Shown here piece after piece: positions 1 to 10,464 of a DNA stretch of 64,000 nucleotides (within the stretch, counting starts at the first letter, position 1; every line of letters begins with the position of its first letter). The notes below the pieces were generated by a model. The model was not told the origin of the DNA. It made no database searches and saw nothing but the letters and a program-made list of their open reading frames with translations. The stretch is from Siphonodentalium dalli (lineage: Eukaryota; Mollusca; Scaphopoda; Gadilida; Siphonodentaliidae): assembly GCA_032622095.1 (NCBI GenBank), contig CP136061.1:230452944-230516943 (forward strand), written 5' to 3'. Position numbers and translations under genes: made by a program.

Positions 1-602
1 ACTGAGATCGTCTTATTCCCTTAATAATTAAATGATGGATACATGCGTGTTACTAAAATACTCTATTATTTTCATTTTACAGCGAAAGCATCAAGATGTC
101 TATGAATCCACAGTCACACAATCAGCAAGTGATCAACAACTTACTAGGATCTTTCAGTATGCAAAAACATCGGTCAAGAATGCCAAAGCATTGAAGATAG
201 TTAGCAAAGTTCATAAATCTCTGACATCATTCCAATTTCTAGAAGATCAACCCCGACTACAAGCTGCCAATGCAACACGCTGGAATTACCAGCTATAAAT
301 CATGATTCGCTCAGTTCTACGAACACATATACTGGACTCAGTACATTGGCTGCTCTGTACCAAGTGTGATTCCCTGTGTATTTCATCTTGCTTGTATTAA
401 ATTTGTTTTGTTATCAAATAGAGTTTATATAAATAAAAAGTGTTCCTACTTCAATGATGTGCTGAAATGTAATTGTAATTGAATTACATTTCAAAGTAAT
501 TGTAATTAATTACATTGTGAAATAGATGTAATGGGAATTGTAATTGAAAAATGTTGAAGTAATTGTAATTAATTACATTCACAAGTAATTGCCCCAAGCC
601 TG
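1..602 (+). mobile_element. 3' portion of a hAT-superfamily transposon
   Basis: The segment begins inside a transposase-like exon and ends with CCCCAAGCCTG at 592-602. Read on the minus strand this is CAGGCTTGGGGCAATTACTT, a start typical of hAT terminal inverted repeats (CA-G, then GGGCAA-TAATTG). Between 465 and 590 there are several copies of a GTAATTGTAATTAATTACAT-like motif in both orientations, the AT-rich subterminal pattern usual in hAT ends. The other terminus lies outside the window, so the target duplication cannot be checked. Family assignment rests on the end sequence plus the coding piece at 83-298. Confidence 0.6.
83..298 (+). pseudogene. hAT/ZBED-like transposase, C-terminal exon fragment
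   Basis: This open exon of about 72 codons is preceded by a good 3' splice site (TTTTCATTTTACAG, ending at 82) and ends in TAA at 296-298. The protein is helical and ends ...AANATRWNYQL. The TRWN motif matches the conserved TRWNS box of hAT transposases, which lies between the first catalytic Asp region and the insertion domain. A full-length protein would run on for several hundred residues, so this is a truncated copy or a 3' exon with a premature stop. It sits directly upstream of hAT-type subterminal repeats, which supports the call. What lies 5' is outside the window. Confidence 0.5.
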
Positions 603-3454
603 TATTATGGACATGTAATCATGTTTCATCGAATATGTAGCTACATTACTATTTTATTCCACTTGTATGCATTAATTTATTCGTTTAAACCATCCGAAAC
701 GCTGAAGTAGATGTGACCCAATTTCGAGGCGAGAGTTTTTGTTGATACGTCGCCAAGGCAGCAACGTCGTGGGGTGAAAGGTAACATTGTGCATAGTCCT
801 TTCTTGGAGTATAATACACATATGTAAGATATAGCTAAAATTTAATACGCAGTATAACATCAAACCGGTATAAGATGATTAGGGCATTACTGTTCATGTT
901 ACTGTGTAAGTATTGTATTGTCCCTTAATGTTCGTGTATTAGTCAAATCTGTTTTCGGATGAGTTGACCTCAACATACCAAAGGCTTCATTAAGCATTTT
1001 TGGTGATTTTGTATTCATTTATGACTACGCTGTTTTTTTAACAACTCCATACATCTATTTTGATATATACTCATTGAAGAAAAGAGACGCAGTGTCGTCG
1101 GAACGATTATTATTGTAAATGACTGCAGACGTTGAACAGATGATCCAGTGAATAAAATACAATTTTCTAAAATAGGGAAGATCTGATTGGAAAACTTTTT
1201 AATTCACACTTCTAGTATCAATAGACTATAACATTGTATGGTTTGATGGGGATATTAACCAATGGTAGTGTAACTATAGTCTTTTGATGAACTCATCATA
1301 CTACCAAATGACAATTATTGTTATGCATAATAGTTGTTTTTTTATAATATACTATACAAGTTGCCTGTCTACACTATAAAATGTTATGTTTTGTTTCACG
1401 TCTCATTTTCAACTAAAGAGAGTTGTTAATGTTGCACTGACTTTGTATAAAATACAATATAGCTGAATCAGTGCTGAATAATACAACCTTGCCAAAGGCA
1501 GAGCGTGTTGCAGTCTTCAGATTTTTTAAGTGTGACATTTTAACTTTTCCCACATAAACCGTCCTACTAGTGTTCAACATATATGTGCTTTCACTCCTTA
1601 GGAGCTGTCGATTTATTTTCTTAATATGGAAAAAGTTTCAAAGGAAAATTCCCAGAGGTGAATGAGACAGTCGATCACCAACACCGCCTTTTATCGTTTC
1701 AACTGATAGTAAGGGAAGATGGTTGCGCGAGCAGACTCTGAACACTGATCTGTTTCGCTGCAGCAGTACAAAAAGACAAACTGTATATCAAAAAAGATAA
1801 CTGCAACAGACACAAGTGTTGTCACTTGGCTTGAGGTTTGTGATTTCACATTGAAGTTTGGCATGAGGATGCCTTAGATCAAATGCTAGATATAAAACCT
1901 CCAACACTATTGCCGTCAACAAGCAAACCGACAATTAAACAGCGAATCGTCAAAGCTAATAGCTCTGCTAGAGTTCTCTTTTTGGAATGTACAATGATGC
2001 GTCTCCGTATTTGGACCAATATGAGACAATGCCTCGTATATACAATCTCAAAACTCGAAACGAAATATCGTTAACGACACAAGACCGTGATCTGTTTAGA
2101 TACATCAGGCATATTAATTGCTTACTAAATAAAATCAACCCAATAACCAATGCCCAAACCTAAAATCAACCCAATAAACAATGCCCAAGCTGAATTCAGA
2201 CATGCTGGTTTCTTGTAAGAAGGCTTCCACACTTATTGCTGTAAAGCATCGATACCAGGTAATGCTTCCGACTGATGGTATTCATCCTGGTAAAAATAAA
2301 CTGGTACGTCTCTGGTTGCTGGTTAGACTGGAGACATGAAAGCTGTGTGTAACCTCCTGCAACTCTTATTTTAGTGTCAAGCCTCTCATTGCTATGAGAG
2401 AAATGATTTTCCTTTCGTCAAAGGTGGTCAGTATGAATATGGCATGTTGTAATAACTTAGTGGATGCCAGGTGATGAGCTATACCATTTGGTCATCATCA
2501 GAGAGACGTCGTTTGTTCAAATAGATTGATGAAAAAAATATAATCAATATCCTATAGGATTAATTTTCTGATCGTTGCACTATATATTTATGTGGGGTGG
2601 CAGAAAAATGGTCATTGCATATTTTATTATAACTAATATGAAGGTTGTTTTATTCACATTTTCTGTTCTAGAGTTGTTCTTTGTATATCTAAAAACCAGA
2701 ATGTCCCATGTAGAGGTTTTCATTTGTCGAAAGGTCTTCATTCACTGGTAATATTTCTGGCACATACTACGTCATGATAATAAATATACAGCGGATTCTT
2801 CTCTTGGTTCTTCAACGTAGTTAAAAAACACTCAGGATGATGTTTCATAATTTGAATTACAATTCCAGAATTCTTCGAAGAAAGTATATCACAATTTATT
2901 CTTTATTTTGAAAAACCAGCTCACCTTCAACTTCTTTCTTTCATTGTTAAAGTGATGTGAAACACTCCAGTATGGTGATCAAATAGAAATGGAGAATAAT
3001 CCTGTTCAAAGTAGTTATTTTTACAAATATTATATCTAAATTGACAACACACACCGACATTCTTATTTATTATTTAAATGCAGTGACTGCCAATGGCGAA
3101 TTATTTTTCGTTAGTTTATCGCCGATAGAAGCGTCCCGATTCGAGTAGTAAATATTTACAATTTAGCGTAGTTCAGGCAATGTTTTCTATGGAGTGGTAT
3201 GGTCGATTATGGTCGGTATGGAGATTTTCGTTTATGTTAGTAGAATGATACATTCCTCATCAGGTTCACGTACCCGAACAAGTACATAATATGTCTTTAA
3301 ATGTCTGTAGTGAAAACGTGAGTGACGTTTCAGCACACTGAAATCAAGATTATGTCTATCTATTCTAACAAGTGTGATTTCTTTAAAATTCAGAATCAGA
3401 TCTGCTATGTAAGACAACATGAACACGCTTCACAGTTAAGAAATCTGCCATCAT
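603..3454. other. AT-rich intergenic DNA, no gene recognised
   Basis: Only short open frames of 60-64 codons occur here, on both strands, without recognisable motifs or paired splice sites. An 18-bp motif at about 2950-2967 (AGTGATGTGAAACACTC) recurs near 14210-14228, so a dispersed repeat end may be present. Nothing else is supported. Confidence 0.6.
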
Positions 3455-3734
3455 TGTTCCAAACACCGTAAACAGAAAAACATTAAAACGCATACACTTC
3501 CGATCATATATACCATGACCGTGGCGTAAACAGCATGTTATCATAAAGACCTACTATATTTTACCTAAGCAAGAGCCTGATTGTGTTACAGAAGACAGCA
3601 CAATGCTACTGGCTAATCACACACAAATGTCATAAACGCTCTTTATTACTTCCATATCAGGTATTAACCAACAAAGAACGCTCTTTATGTTTACCATCAT
3701 AATATAAACAAACACCAGAAAAGTTACTTTTAAT

Positions 3735-4622
3735 TAGGGTCCGGCGAAGCTTCGAGATTCGATTCGATTCGAAATCGTCTTACTGATTCGATTCGATTCG
3801 AAATCGATCGTGTGATTCGAATGTAGTTCGAATCACCATATTAACCTCATTATGTGCGAACTTGTTGAACAGCGTATCCTACAAAAGCTCTAAAACAAAC
3901 GCACGCAGATGTCGTTGCGAACGCCGTCGGTGCACGAGATGCGGTCCTGTTTCGTTCAGTAAATTATTGCTCTTGGGTCGTCGTGGCGGCGAAATACCCA
4001 TATCATCGATCCATCTCTTGTGCCCTTCCCTACTTTTTATTTATCCAAAGTTATAATGGCGGAAATTAAAAGTTATTTTGAATGCAGCGTTGACAAATTC
4101 AGGTGCAAATCGTGCACGACTGTACTATCAGTTCAGAAAACGGGCACTACCTCCCACTTATGGGCACACCTTAGCCGCAGTCATCCTGCAATCCACCATA
4201 AGGGCAAAAGAAAAGAAAGACTCAAAACGAAAATTAACCGGCAACACGTCTAGTAGTAGCGGCGATGCGGACGAGCCCCTAAAAAGAAACAGTTGTCACT
4301 AGCCACCTTTACGATGAAGAAAGAATTGGGCCCTGATGAAAAAAAAAGTACGACAGAGTACGATTTATCTCGTCATATATTCATGTGCCGTTCTCAACAT
4401 TTTTTATTGTGACGCAGGTCCACACGGCAAGCTGCCAAACACGCACAGGTGATGGTATGGGGAGACACTCGCGCTGCAGTGGGATCGCCGACATAAATCT
4501 AGTTCTTGTCGATTTACCACGGGGAGTAAGATTCGATTCGAGATTCGATTCGATGTGAAATCCGCGTTTCTGATTCGATTCGAGATTCGATTCGAACAAA
4601 ATCGCCGATTCGCCGGACCCTA
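3735..4622 (+). mobile_element. Complete short hAT element, nested, with 8-bp target duplication
   Basis: The ends are perfect inverted repeats: TAGGGTCCGGCGAA at 3735-3748 and TTCGCCGGACCCTA at 4609-4622. They are flanked by the identical octamer CTTTTAAT at 3727-3734 and 4623-4630. TAGGG-type ends plus an 8-bp duplication are diagnostic of hAT. GATTCGATTCGA subterminal repeats fill the first and last 110 bp. The element carries one BED-type zinc-finger frame and is about 890 bp, too short for a transposase, so it is a deletion derivative mobilised in trans. It inserted inside a family A element, so it is the younger of the two. Confidence 0.92.
4056..4253 (+). pseudogene. BED zinc-finger N-terminus of a hAT transposase
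   Basis: Starting at the ATG at 4056 (context TATAATGG), the frame encodes a BED finger. It has an aromatic residue in SYFE, then CxxC (CKSC), and a TTSHLWAHLSRSH segment giving the H-x5-H pair, followed by a lysine/arginine-rich stretch. BED fingers bind the ends of hAT elements. The frame stops at 4251-4253, while the neighbouring frame continues with a Ser-rich linker (SSSSGDADEP) to 4302. That suggests a frameshift just after the finger. The RNase H-like transposase core is absent because the element is internally deleted. Confidence 0.75.
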
Positions 4623-4810
4623 CTTTTAATGCTTTTGTTTACATAACAATGGCCAAACAAATGACCATAACATACTGTTTATGCGATATTTCTTATTTAT
4701 ATACGGACAAAGTCTATCTACATTTTGATGTTCTTTCTGTTTGTGGTGGTTTTTGACGGGTGGAGATATTTTCACAGGATACCCCCCGCCAAGGCCAACC
4801 GTGTCTTTAA

Positions 4811-5695
4811 TTATCAGAGCCAATCCTAAAGATAACAGACCTGAACAAGTTTGATGCATCGATGCTCTTGCGTCCATTTTACCATGTTTTGCAAAACGAC
4901 CCAAATAAGATTCCATCATATACACTTAGTGATATTATTGTTGATGCTGGCCTATCTGAAGAATTCCTTCAAACTTTGGAAATATCAGACAAGAGAACAG
5001 CCATAATCACGAAACGAATGCTCCAATATGTTCATGTAAAAGCCACATGGAGGTTTGTTATCCACATTCCAGATAAGATTCGCTCATATTTTCCAGAAAG
5101 AAGCTTTGGTCCAGAAAGACACATTGAAGTCATAACAATTCAAATTCAAACATGAATAGTTTGGATCACGAGGGTCTCATGCACAAAGGTACCATCTCCT
5201 TCTAATACTGCATGAGACTCCAGAAACATGTCATTTGCACGGCATGGAACCTGGAACATAAAAGAGCGTTTCGTGTTAGTCTATTCCCGATATGCTAATA
5301 ATAAAGAGCGTTTTGTTTATTTTCTGGGAAACACAATGGCTGTTACGGTCTTAGTTTTCGATATGCCATGGAGGAAAAGTAAGATCTAGAATTACTGTCC
5401 TCTCACAAATTCACGGAAGTTGAGGACCAGATTGTAGAAACTACGAAAATATGAGCCGTATATGAATTATGTTGAGACTGTTCTCGGTCCATTTGAATCT
5501 TAGGATATTACAGATCGGTTGATCGCCCATGGCCGAGTACTATTGTTAATTATAGTGACGACAGTGCTTCTACTGCTCAATGAATCCACACAAGAAGTAC
5601 ATGTTGGAGTCAGTAATGATCCTGAAATGGCACATCCGGCGCCAAGACCATTCTCACTAACCACAACAATGCACGTCTTTGAGAATGAAGCAATA
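4811..5695. other. Unassigned stretch with one 97-codon open frame
   Basis: An open frame at 4862-5155 (plus strand) could encode 97 residues, but I recognise no domain and see no clear splice sites. AAAGAGCGTTT-like words at about 5260 and 5302 resemble the interior of family A and may be a remnant. No gene is claimed. Confidence 0.4.
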
Positions 5696-5863
5696 ACATG
5701 ATTTTCAAGGGCGTTATGGTTCAGTAACGGCCCGACAGGAATGATTAACAGCCCGATGGCCTATTAGCGGACCGAGAAGAAATCGAGGGCCGCTAATAGC
5801 CCGAGGGCTGTTAACAATTCCGGGAGGGCCGGTACTGAACCATAACGCCCTTGAAAATCATGT
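5696..5863. mobile_element. Foldback miniature element (near-perfect hairpin)
   Basis: The left arm starts at 5696 (ACATGATTTTCAAGGGCG) and the right arm ends at 5863 with its complement (CGCCCTTGAAAATCATGT). The arms pair over about 80 bp each with a few mismatches and a tiny loop near 5777-5782. No coding capacity. GC-rich blocks inside the arms contrast with the AT-rich surroundings. The target duplication is unclear. Confidence 0.75.
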
Positions 5864-6305
5864 TTTTACTATTATTATCACAGGGCCGTTAATGACTTCA
5901 TGAAATTGTTTATTTCAATTAAAGTCCAATATATGGGCCTTTTTGTGGGGTGGGGAAGAGGGGGTAATAATAAAAACTTTTTTTCTTCAATTCAATAAAT
6001 CTTTCAACTTTGATTTAAAATCACAACAGAATAATACGATTGTCACTTCAACGTTCACTTTAACATGACTTTATTTCGATAAATACTGGATTGTGCAGTT
6101 ATTGAATGTACCACCGGTTATCATGATGTGCTGCAGATTGATCTGAGGTTGATTATGTCATGATGATTGATATTGTTAACAACACCATGTGGGAAATCCA
6201 AACTAAACACAGTCCCAGCCAGCGCGCGTCTTTGTGTATGGTTCATTGTCATTAGCTACAGGTCTAGCGACTGTGGAAGATGACTCGGAGACATTATCTT
6301 GGATA

Positions 6306-7140
6306 CTAGTATAACTGCATGTCTATCATACTATTGTAGACATTGAAGTTCGCTCCATTGAAGGTACTAACAGAGTCGAAATCATCATCGGGATCAGGGT
6401 TGACACTTAATGACGCATTGTCGGGATTGACACTTAGCGAAGCATTCAAAATCTTGGAACATTCACGCTTCTGAGCCGTGGAACTGTCCAAAATGTAATG
6501 TTTTAGACTTTCGAGGCTTTTATGGTTGGCGATATTACGGATGGTTTCCAGATTCATACCGCCCAAATGAAGGTTGATAACGGTCGAAACGCGTACGCAG
6601 TGGCACGTATAAATTTGTAACAGACCTGCCTTCTGTGAAATCCATTGCATCATGGTCGACAGTGTGTTCTTCCCTACAGGTGCATTCATCGGGACCGTAC
6701 GTTTTGCGAGGATGTTGAAAAAGACGGTCGCAAGTGTCATTCAGTTTGGAAAGGTAGAACTTAAAGATCTGCACACCGTCACCATACATTCTCTGATTAT
6801 TATAATCATTTTCTCTGGACCCACCGCCCTGGTGATTTTTGGTGGCCTATGCCTCGCACATCTCTACAAATTCGATCCCGTCGGAATCTTTGGAGATCTT
6901 GAACGTGCCTTTAGACATTTTGGTCCAACCTTCGCGGCCCCTTCTCCCAAAGTTGTAGCATAGATAAAACCAGAGTGTTTCCAGTAGGATTTCTGGAGCT
7001 GAGGTGTAGTTTGAGAGATAAATTCCTATCTTTCGCATGTCCTCGTCCTCAATAGTTGGTTTGTGTCTTGGTTTAGGATTTCCAGTTTGCATGTAAAGTT
7101 TGCATCTTGTCACGTACATTTTATTTGCACTCTGGAACTG
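6306..7140 (-). pseudogene. Crypton-like tyrosine recombinase, broken copy
   Basis: Read from 7140 down to 6306, the pieces form a eukaryotic tyrosine recombinase of the DUF3504/Crypton type (related to KIAA1958 and ZMYM C-termini). The order is a KPTIEDEDM segment, then YNFGRRGREGW (first catalytic Arg box), then TKNHQGG, then FYLSKLNDTCDRLFQHPR, and finally PVGKNTLSTMM. After that come HCVRVST (second Arg box), NHKSLESLKHY (His and the Tyr nucleophile region) and an acidic tail. Breaks are an in-frame TAG at 6849-6847 and a frameshift near 6700-6715 between the HPR and PVGKN segments. Crypton enzymes cut and rejoin DNA through a tyrosine without a DDE core. The upstream DNA-binding part is not found. 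Confidence 0.75.
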
Positions 7141-7911
7141 CTTGTCCTGACGGTATGGTGACGGTCGGGTGAGAGATGTGGCATGTAGGGTGTTCCGAAG
7201 GATTTTATCATACCGAGATTAAATTCCAAGTTGGCCGCCAGTATTTTTCAACCAATTTCTGTCAAATTAGGAGGCTCCCATCAAGATGTCACCCCGAAGA
7301 TGATCGGATGATGGTTGTGATATGTAGGGTGTGCCAAAGGAGTTAGTCATGCAAGGAGTAAAATCCAAGATGGCTGCCGATATATTTATATATGAAATTC
7401 AAGATGGCTGCTGGCGGCCATGTTTTTCATCGAAATTCGGAGAAGCTTCATGTGAAGTTTGGTGAAGATCGGATGAGGGATGCGGCCTGTAGTGCGTGCC
7501 GAAGGAAATTGTTGACGCATGGACGGACGACGGGTGCCGACCCATGACAATAGCCAACGTCCCAAAAAGTCACATCGTTTTGGGTACGTGGGGTCTGATC
7601 TTTAATCAGATTTAAAAATTGCGATGATAGCTCCAGTTAATAAAAACTGATCCGAGTGAAACTTGATATAAGGAATATATATATTACATTATTCAGGTCA
7701 AGTGTTAATATGGTTTCGGTCCGATAATTTGTGCCGCATCGGGGGACATGAGACCAAGCGGCCTTTGATTGAAGTAGATTTCAAGAAATTCTTGCGGCAA
7801 TTATTTTTCTCTTAAACTGTTTATCGGTAAGTGGATAATCATATGTGATCTCAGTTAAACGAGTTGTACTTTATTTCTATTATCTTCTCCTATATATATT
7901 ATATGACTATG
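7141..7911. repeat. Degenerate repeats upstream of the recombinase relic
   Basis: Between about 7150 and 7520 three loosely related blocks repeat words such as GATGATCGGATGA / GAAGATCGGATGAGG, TGTAGGGTGT and CCAAGATGGC(T/C)G. They are spaced about 110-130 bp apart. The block ends near 7520 with CATGGACGGACGACGG, a type of sequence frequent in dispersed repeats of molluscs. No coding feature. The rest of the interval shows nothing recognisable. Confidence 0.4.
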
Positions 7912-8137
7912 TTTATGAGTAGGCTTATCAGTGATTCAAATGTATTATGATTTATAACAATACGCATCCTTATTCAAGTCTATTCATAATGTACCATCAG
8001 ACAGTACCATGTACACATATAAACAAATCGTTTATGAGTAGGCTTATCAATGACTCAAATGTATTATGATTTATAACAATACACATGCTTATTCTCAGTC
8101 TATTCATAATGTACCATCAGACAGTACCATGTACACC
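7912..8137. repeat. Tandem duplication of a ~110-bp unit
   Basis: The segment starting GTTTATGAGTAGGCTTATCA near 7912 and ending with TACCATGTACAC near 8017 is repeated from about 8032 to 8137 with few substitutions and a short spacer. Only two copies are seen. The 70-codon minus-strand frame at 8329-8117 overlaps the second copy and is not considered real. Confidence 0.75.
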
Positions 8138-8940
8138 TGTAATTAAAGGGCCGAGCCAAAAACGAAAAACCTCAACACACGTGGCAAGCCCGACCACCGG
8201 CCATTTAATTAAATTATGAAACTTAAAATATGTTTTCGATGACGAAAATTTATCGAAACTTACAACCCACCAATTCATAATTGTTGAGATTACCACGAGA
8301 ACAGCTAAAATGAATTTTAGATATTTCACGAATCCATGATTGTGTTCGAATGTCCAAAACGGAGCTGCTCCGATGGAGACAACTGAAGCTACACTGGGCA
8401 GAGAGTACTAAAACCGAGAGAACATTTAAGCTACCGTATTTAGCGTAGGATATTAGACAGTATTAGTTAGACAGACAGAACATTATCGTTGTATACTTAT
8501 ATACATCATGTGTGCATGGAACATATTGCAGAAATCCCGCCTGCCCCATGTATATAATGTATATAACTACATACCATGTAAATATGTTGAATGTCTCAAT
8601 ACCCATGTACTTTTGAGTGAATAGAATAAACAAATTGAATTGAATTGGGGGACTTTGAACAGTCCAGCAGTTTGTGTTGGACTCGATCCTAGCGCTCAGC
8701 CTCCACTACGCTAAGGCGCAACGTTTCGACAAGTAGCGACTAGTAAGTGCTGACATAATGATGACGTCGCATGACGTTAAAAATAGCACAGACGTGTTTC
8801 CCGACCAGTGTGCTCTTTTTGAAATACCAGAGAATGCCTACATTCAATAGAGTGCCACATATTTGTACCCAATGAACAGGTACTTCGCGTAACTAATGTA
8901 ACTAAATAAACAACGACCATCAGTTACAATGTTATGAATT
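8138..8940. other. Non-coding interval before the helicase relic
   Basis: No supported gene. GAATAGAATAAACAAATTG followed by AATTGAATTG at about 8620-8646 resembles a polyadenylation-type tail of a retrotransposed or SINE-like sequence ending near 8650. TGACGTCG and TGACGT words at 8762-8778 resemble CRE sites, about 170 bp upstream of the helicase start, but their use is unproven. Confidence 0.35.
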
Positions 8941-10464
8941 TTGAAAATGGAACTTTCTTTATTTTCAAAATTAGCTTTACAATGCTTAAACAAAGATCAA
9001 AGCAGAGAGTTGTCCTATCTAAAACCCAAGCAAACTGACTGCTTAAAAGCTGTTGCAAATGGGGATGTTGTGGCATGTTTGCCGACAGGATACGGCAAAT
9101 CCTTGATCTACGAACTACTACCGTATATGTACAAACTATCAAATTGTGATATAACAATAATAATAGTGTGCCCACTCAACTCAATAATTGATTAACAACT
9201 GATGAGGTTGGGAAATAACTGCATGAAATTGACAAAAGATGTTGTTTCTGATCACCCAGAGATGTTTTTGGTCAAAGAGCTTTTTAAAGTAATGCAAACT
9301 GGCAAAAGAGGGTGAAATGTCTAATTGTTGATGAAGCACATTGCATATCGCAATGGGGGTCTGGGTTTAGACCACAATATTCCCGATTGAATGAACTGAG
9401 GTCTGTGTTTGTTTCAGCAAGTGTCATATGCCTTTCTGCCACAATTTCGTCACGAGTTTTTGGTGATATTTCAGCAAAATTAGCTTTGAAAAATGTGACA
9501 TGTTGTAAAAAGCACCATTGATCGGCTAAATATAAAGCTATCATTGAGAACACCTAATACGCACAAGCTTGACTACCAAGAGATATCTTATCGGGGTCCA
9601 CGATATGATGGCTCTTGGTATACAATCGCGACCACGAGAGGCACGCGTGCTTTCGATTGAATATCATATTTAATCTGAAGGGTAATAACTCTATAAAGAT
9701 ATTTTTTGACGAAATGACGGCGATTTGTATGAGAAATTGCAACACCACAATAGATCAACTTTGGAGAAATATAAGTCAAATTCTTCCCTTGGGGGGGTGG
9801 GTTTGGGGGAGGTTTGGGGTACGCTCTTTAAAACACTTCTCCAAATATGTCCGTTATTTCGTCAAAGACACCTTTTCAAATATCTCCGTTATTTCGTTTA
9901 TAAAAATAATTTCATATTTATATATTTCGTTCTATATTTCTCCCTATTTCGCTATTTCGCTGTATGTTCCTATTTCGAGTTTTCGTTCTATTTCGCTATT
10001 TCGCTATTTCGCTGTATTTTCCTATTTCGATTTTCGATGTATTTTCCTATTTCGCTTTTTCGTTTTATTTTATATTTCGATATTTCGCTATATTTGACAT
10101 ATTATGGGATATGGTATTATATGATACCCAACATTCTGATATTCAATCGAACATCACGTGCCTCCCGTGGTCGCGATTGTATACCAAGAGCCATCATATC
10201 GTGGACCCCGATAAGATATCTCTTGGTAGTCAAGCTTGTGCGTATTGCCTGTTGAGAAAGGTAAAAGCTTCCGATAACGATACGTTTTTGAACATCACCA
10301 AGTCTCTTGTAGCGCAGTTAACGGAACTGGACATCGACTTTCCAAGAACGGTCGTCTATTCAAAACTCGACTGGTGTGGGGTCGGATATGAGGATGCCAA
10401 GAACTGTTTGTCCGAAGACCAGATATATCTGATAGATATGTACCATGGGTCATGTACAACTAAT
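8941..10464 (+). pseudogene. RecQ-like SF2 DNA helicase, exon 1 (domain 1), interrupted
   Basis: ATP-driven 3'-5' DNA unwinding is the family role. Helicase motifs appear in order: KPKQTDCLKAV (motif 0 region), LPTGYGKSLIYELLP (Walker A, motif I), CPLNSIID (Ia), LIVDEAHCISQWG (DEAH, motif II), CLSATISS (motif III), then DRLNIKLSLRK and FPRTVVYSKL from the start of domain 2. Breaks are an in-frame TAA at 9193-9195 (where the frame continues with QLMRLGNN), a frameshift near 9310 just before VKCLIVDEAH, and a frameshift near 9515. A 701-bp element is inserted at 9551. Excluding it, the frame continues from LSL into RKVKASDND. The exon ends at a GTAAGT donor (10465), phase 0. Confidence 0.8.
9551..10251. 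mobile_element. Inverted-repeat miniature element inserted in the helicase exon
   Basis: The arms, about 110 bp each (9551-9665 and 10142-10251), are inverted copies, with only a few mismatches over the core (ATACGCACAAGCTTGACTAC at 9558-9577). TTGAGAA flanks the element at 9544-9550 and 10252-10258, a 7-bp direct repeat extendable to 7 of 8. Length, CA-type ends and a 7/8-bp duplication suggest a hAT-like miniature element. The interior (about 9860-10090) is a run of TATTTCGC-like octamers. Frames of 160-176 codons across it are artefacts of that simple repeat. Removing the element with one duplication joins the helicase frame on both sides. Confidence 0.85.

Larger units (their letters stand above)
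3455..4810 (+). mobile_element. TTAA miniature element family A, copy 1, split by a nested hAT
   Basis: The sequence from about 3455 to 3734, and again from 4623 to 4810, aligns along its length to the complete family A copies at 20988 and 36665. The right end GGCCAACCGTGTCTTTAA is intact at 4793-4810. The left terminal 25-30 bases, including the expected TTAAAGGCACG, are diverged or missing. The two halves are separated by the hAT element at 3735-4622. Joining them across its 8-bp duplication restores the family A consensus. The element has no coding capacity. Confidence 0.8.

Noticed and set aside
4862-5155. 97-codon frame beginning MLLRPFYHVL
   Set aside because: I recognise no family, and no paired splice sites or neighbouring coding exons support it.
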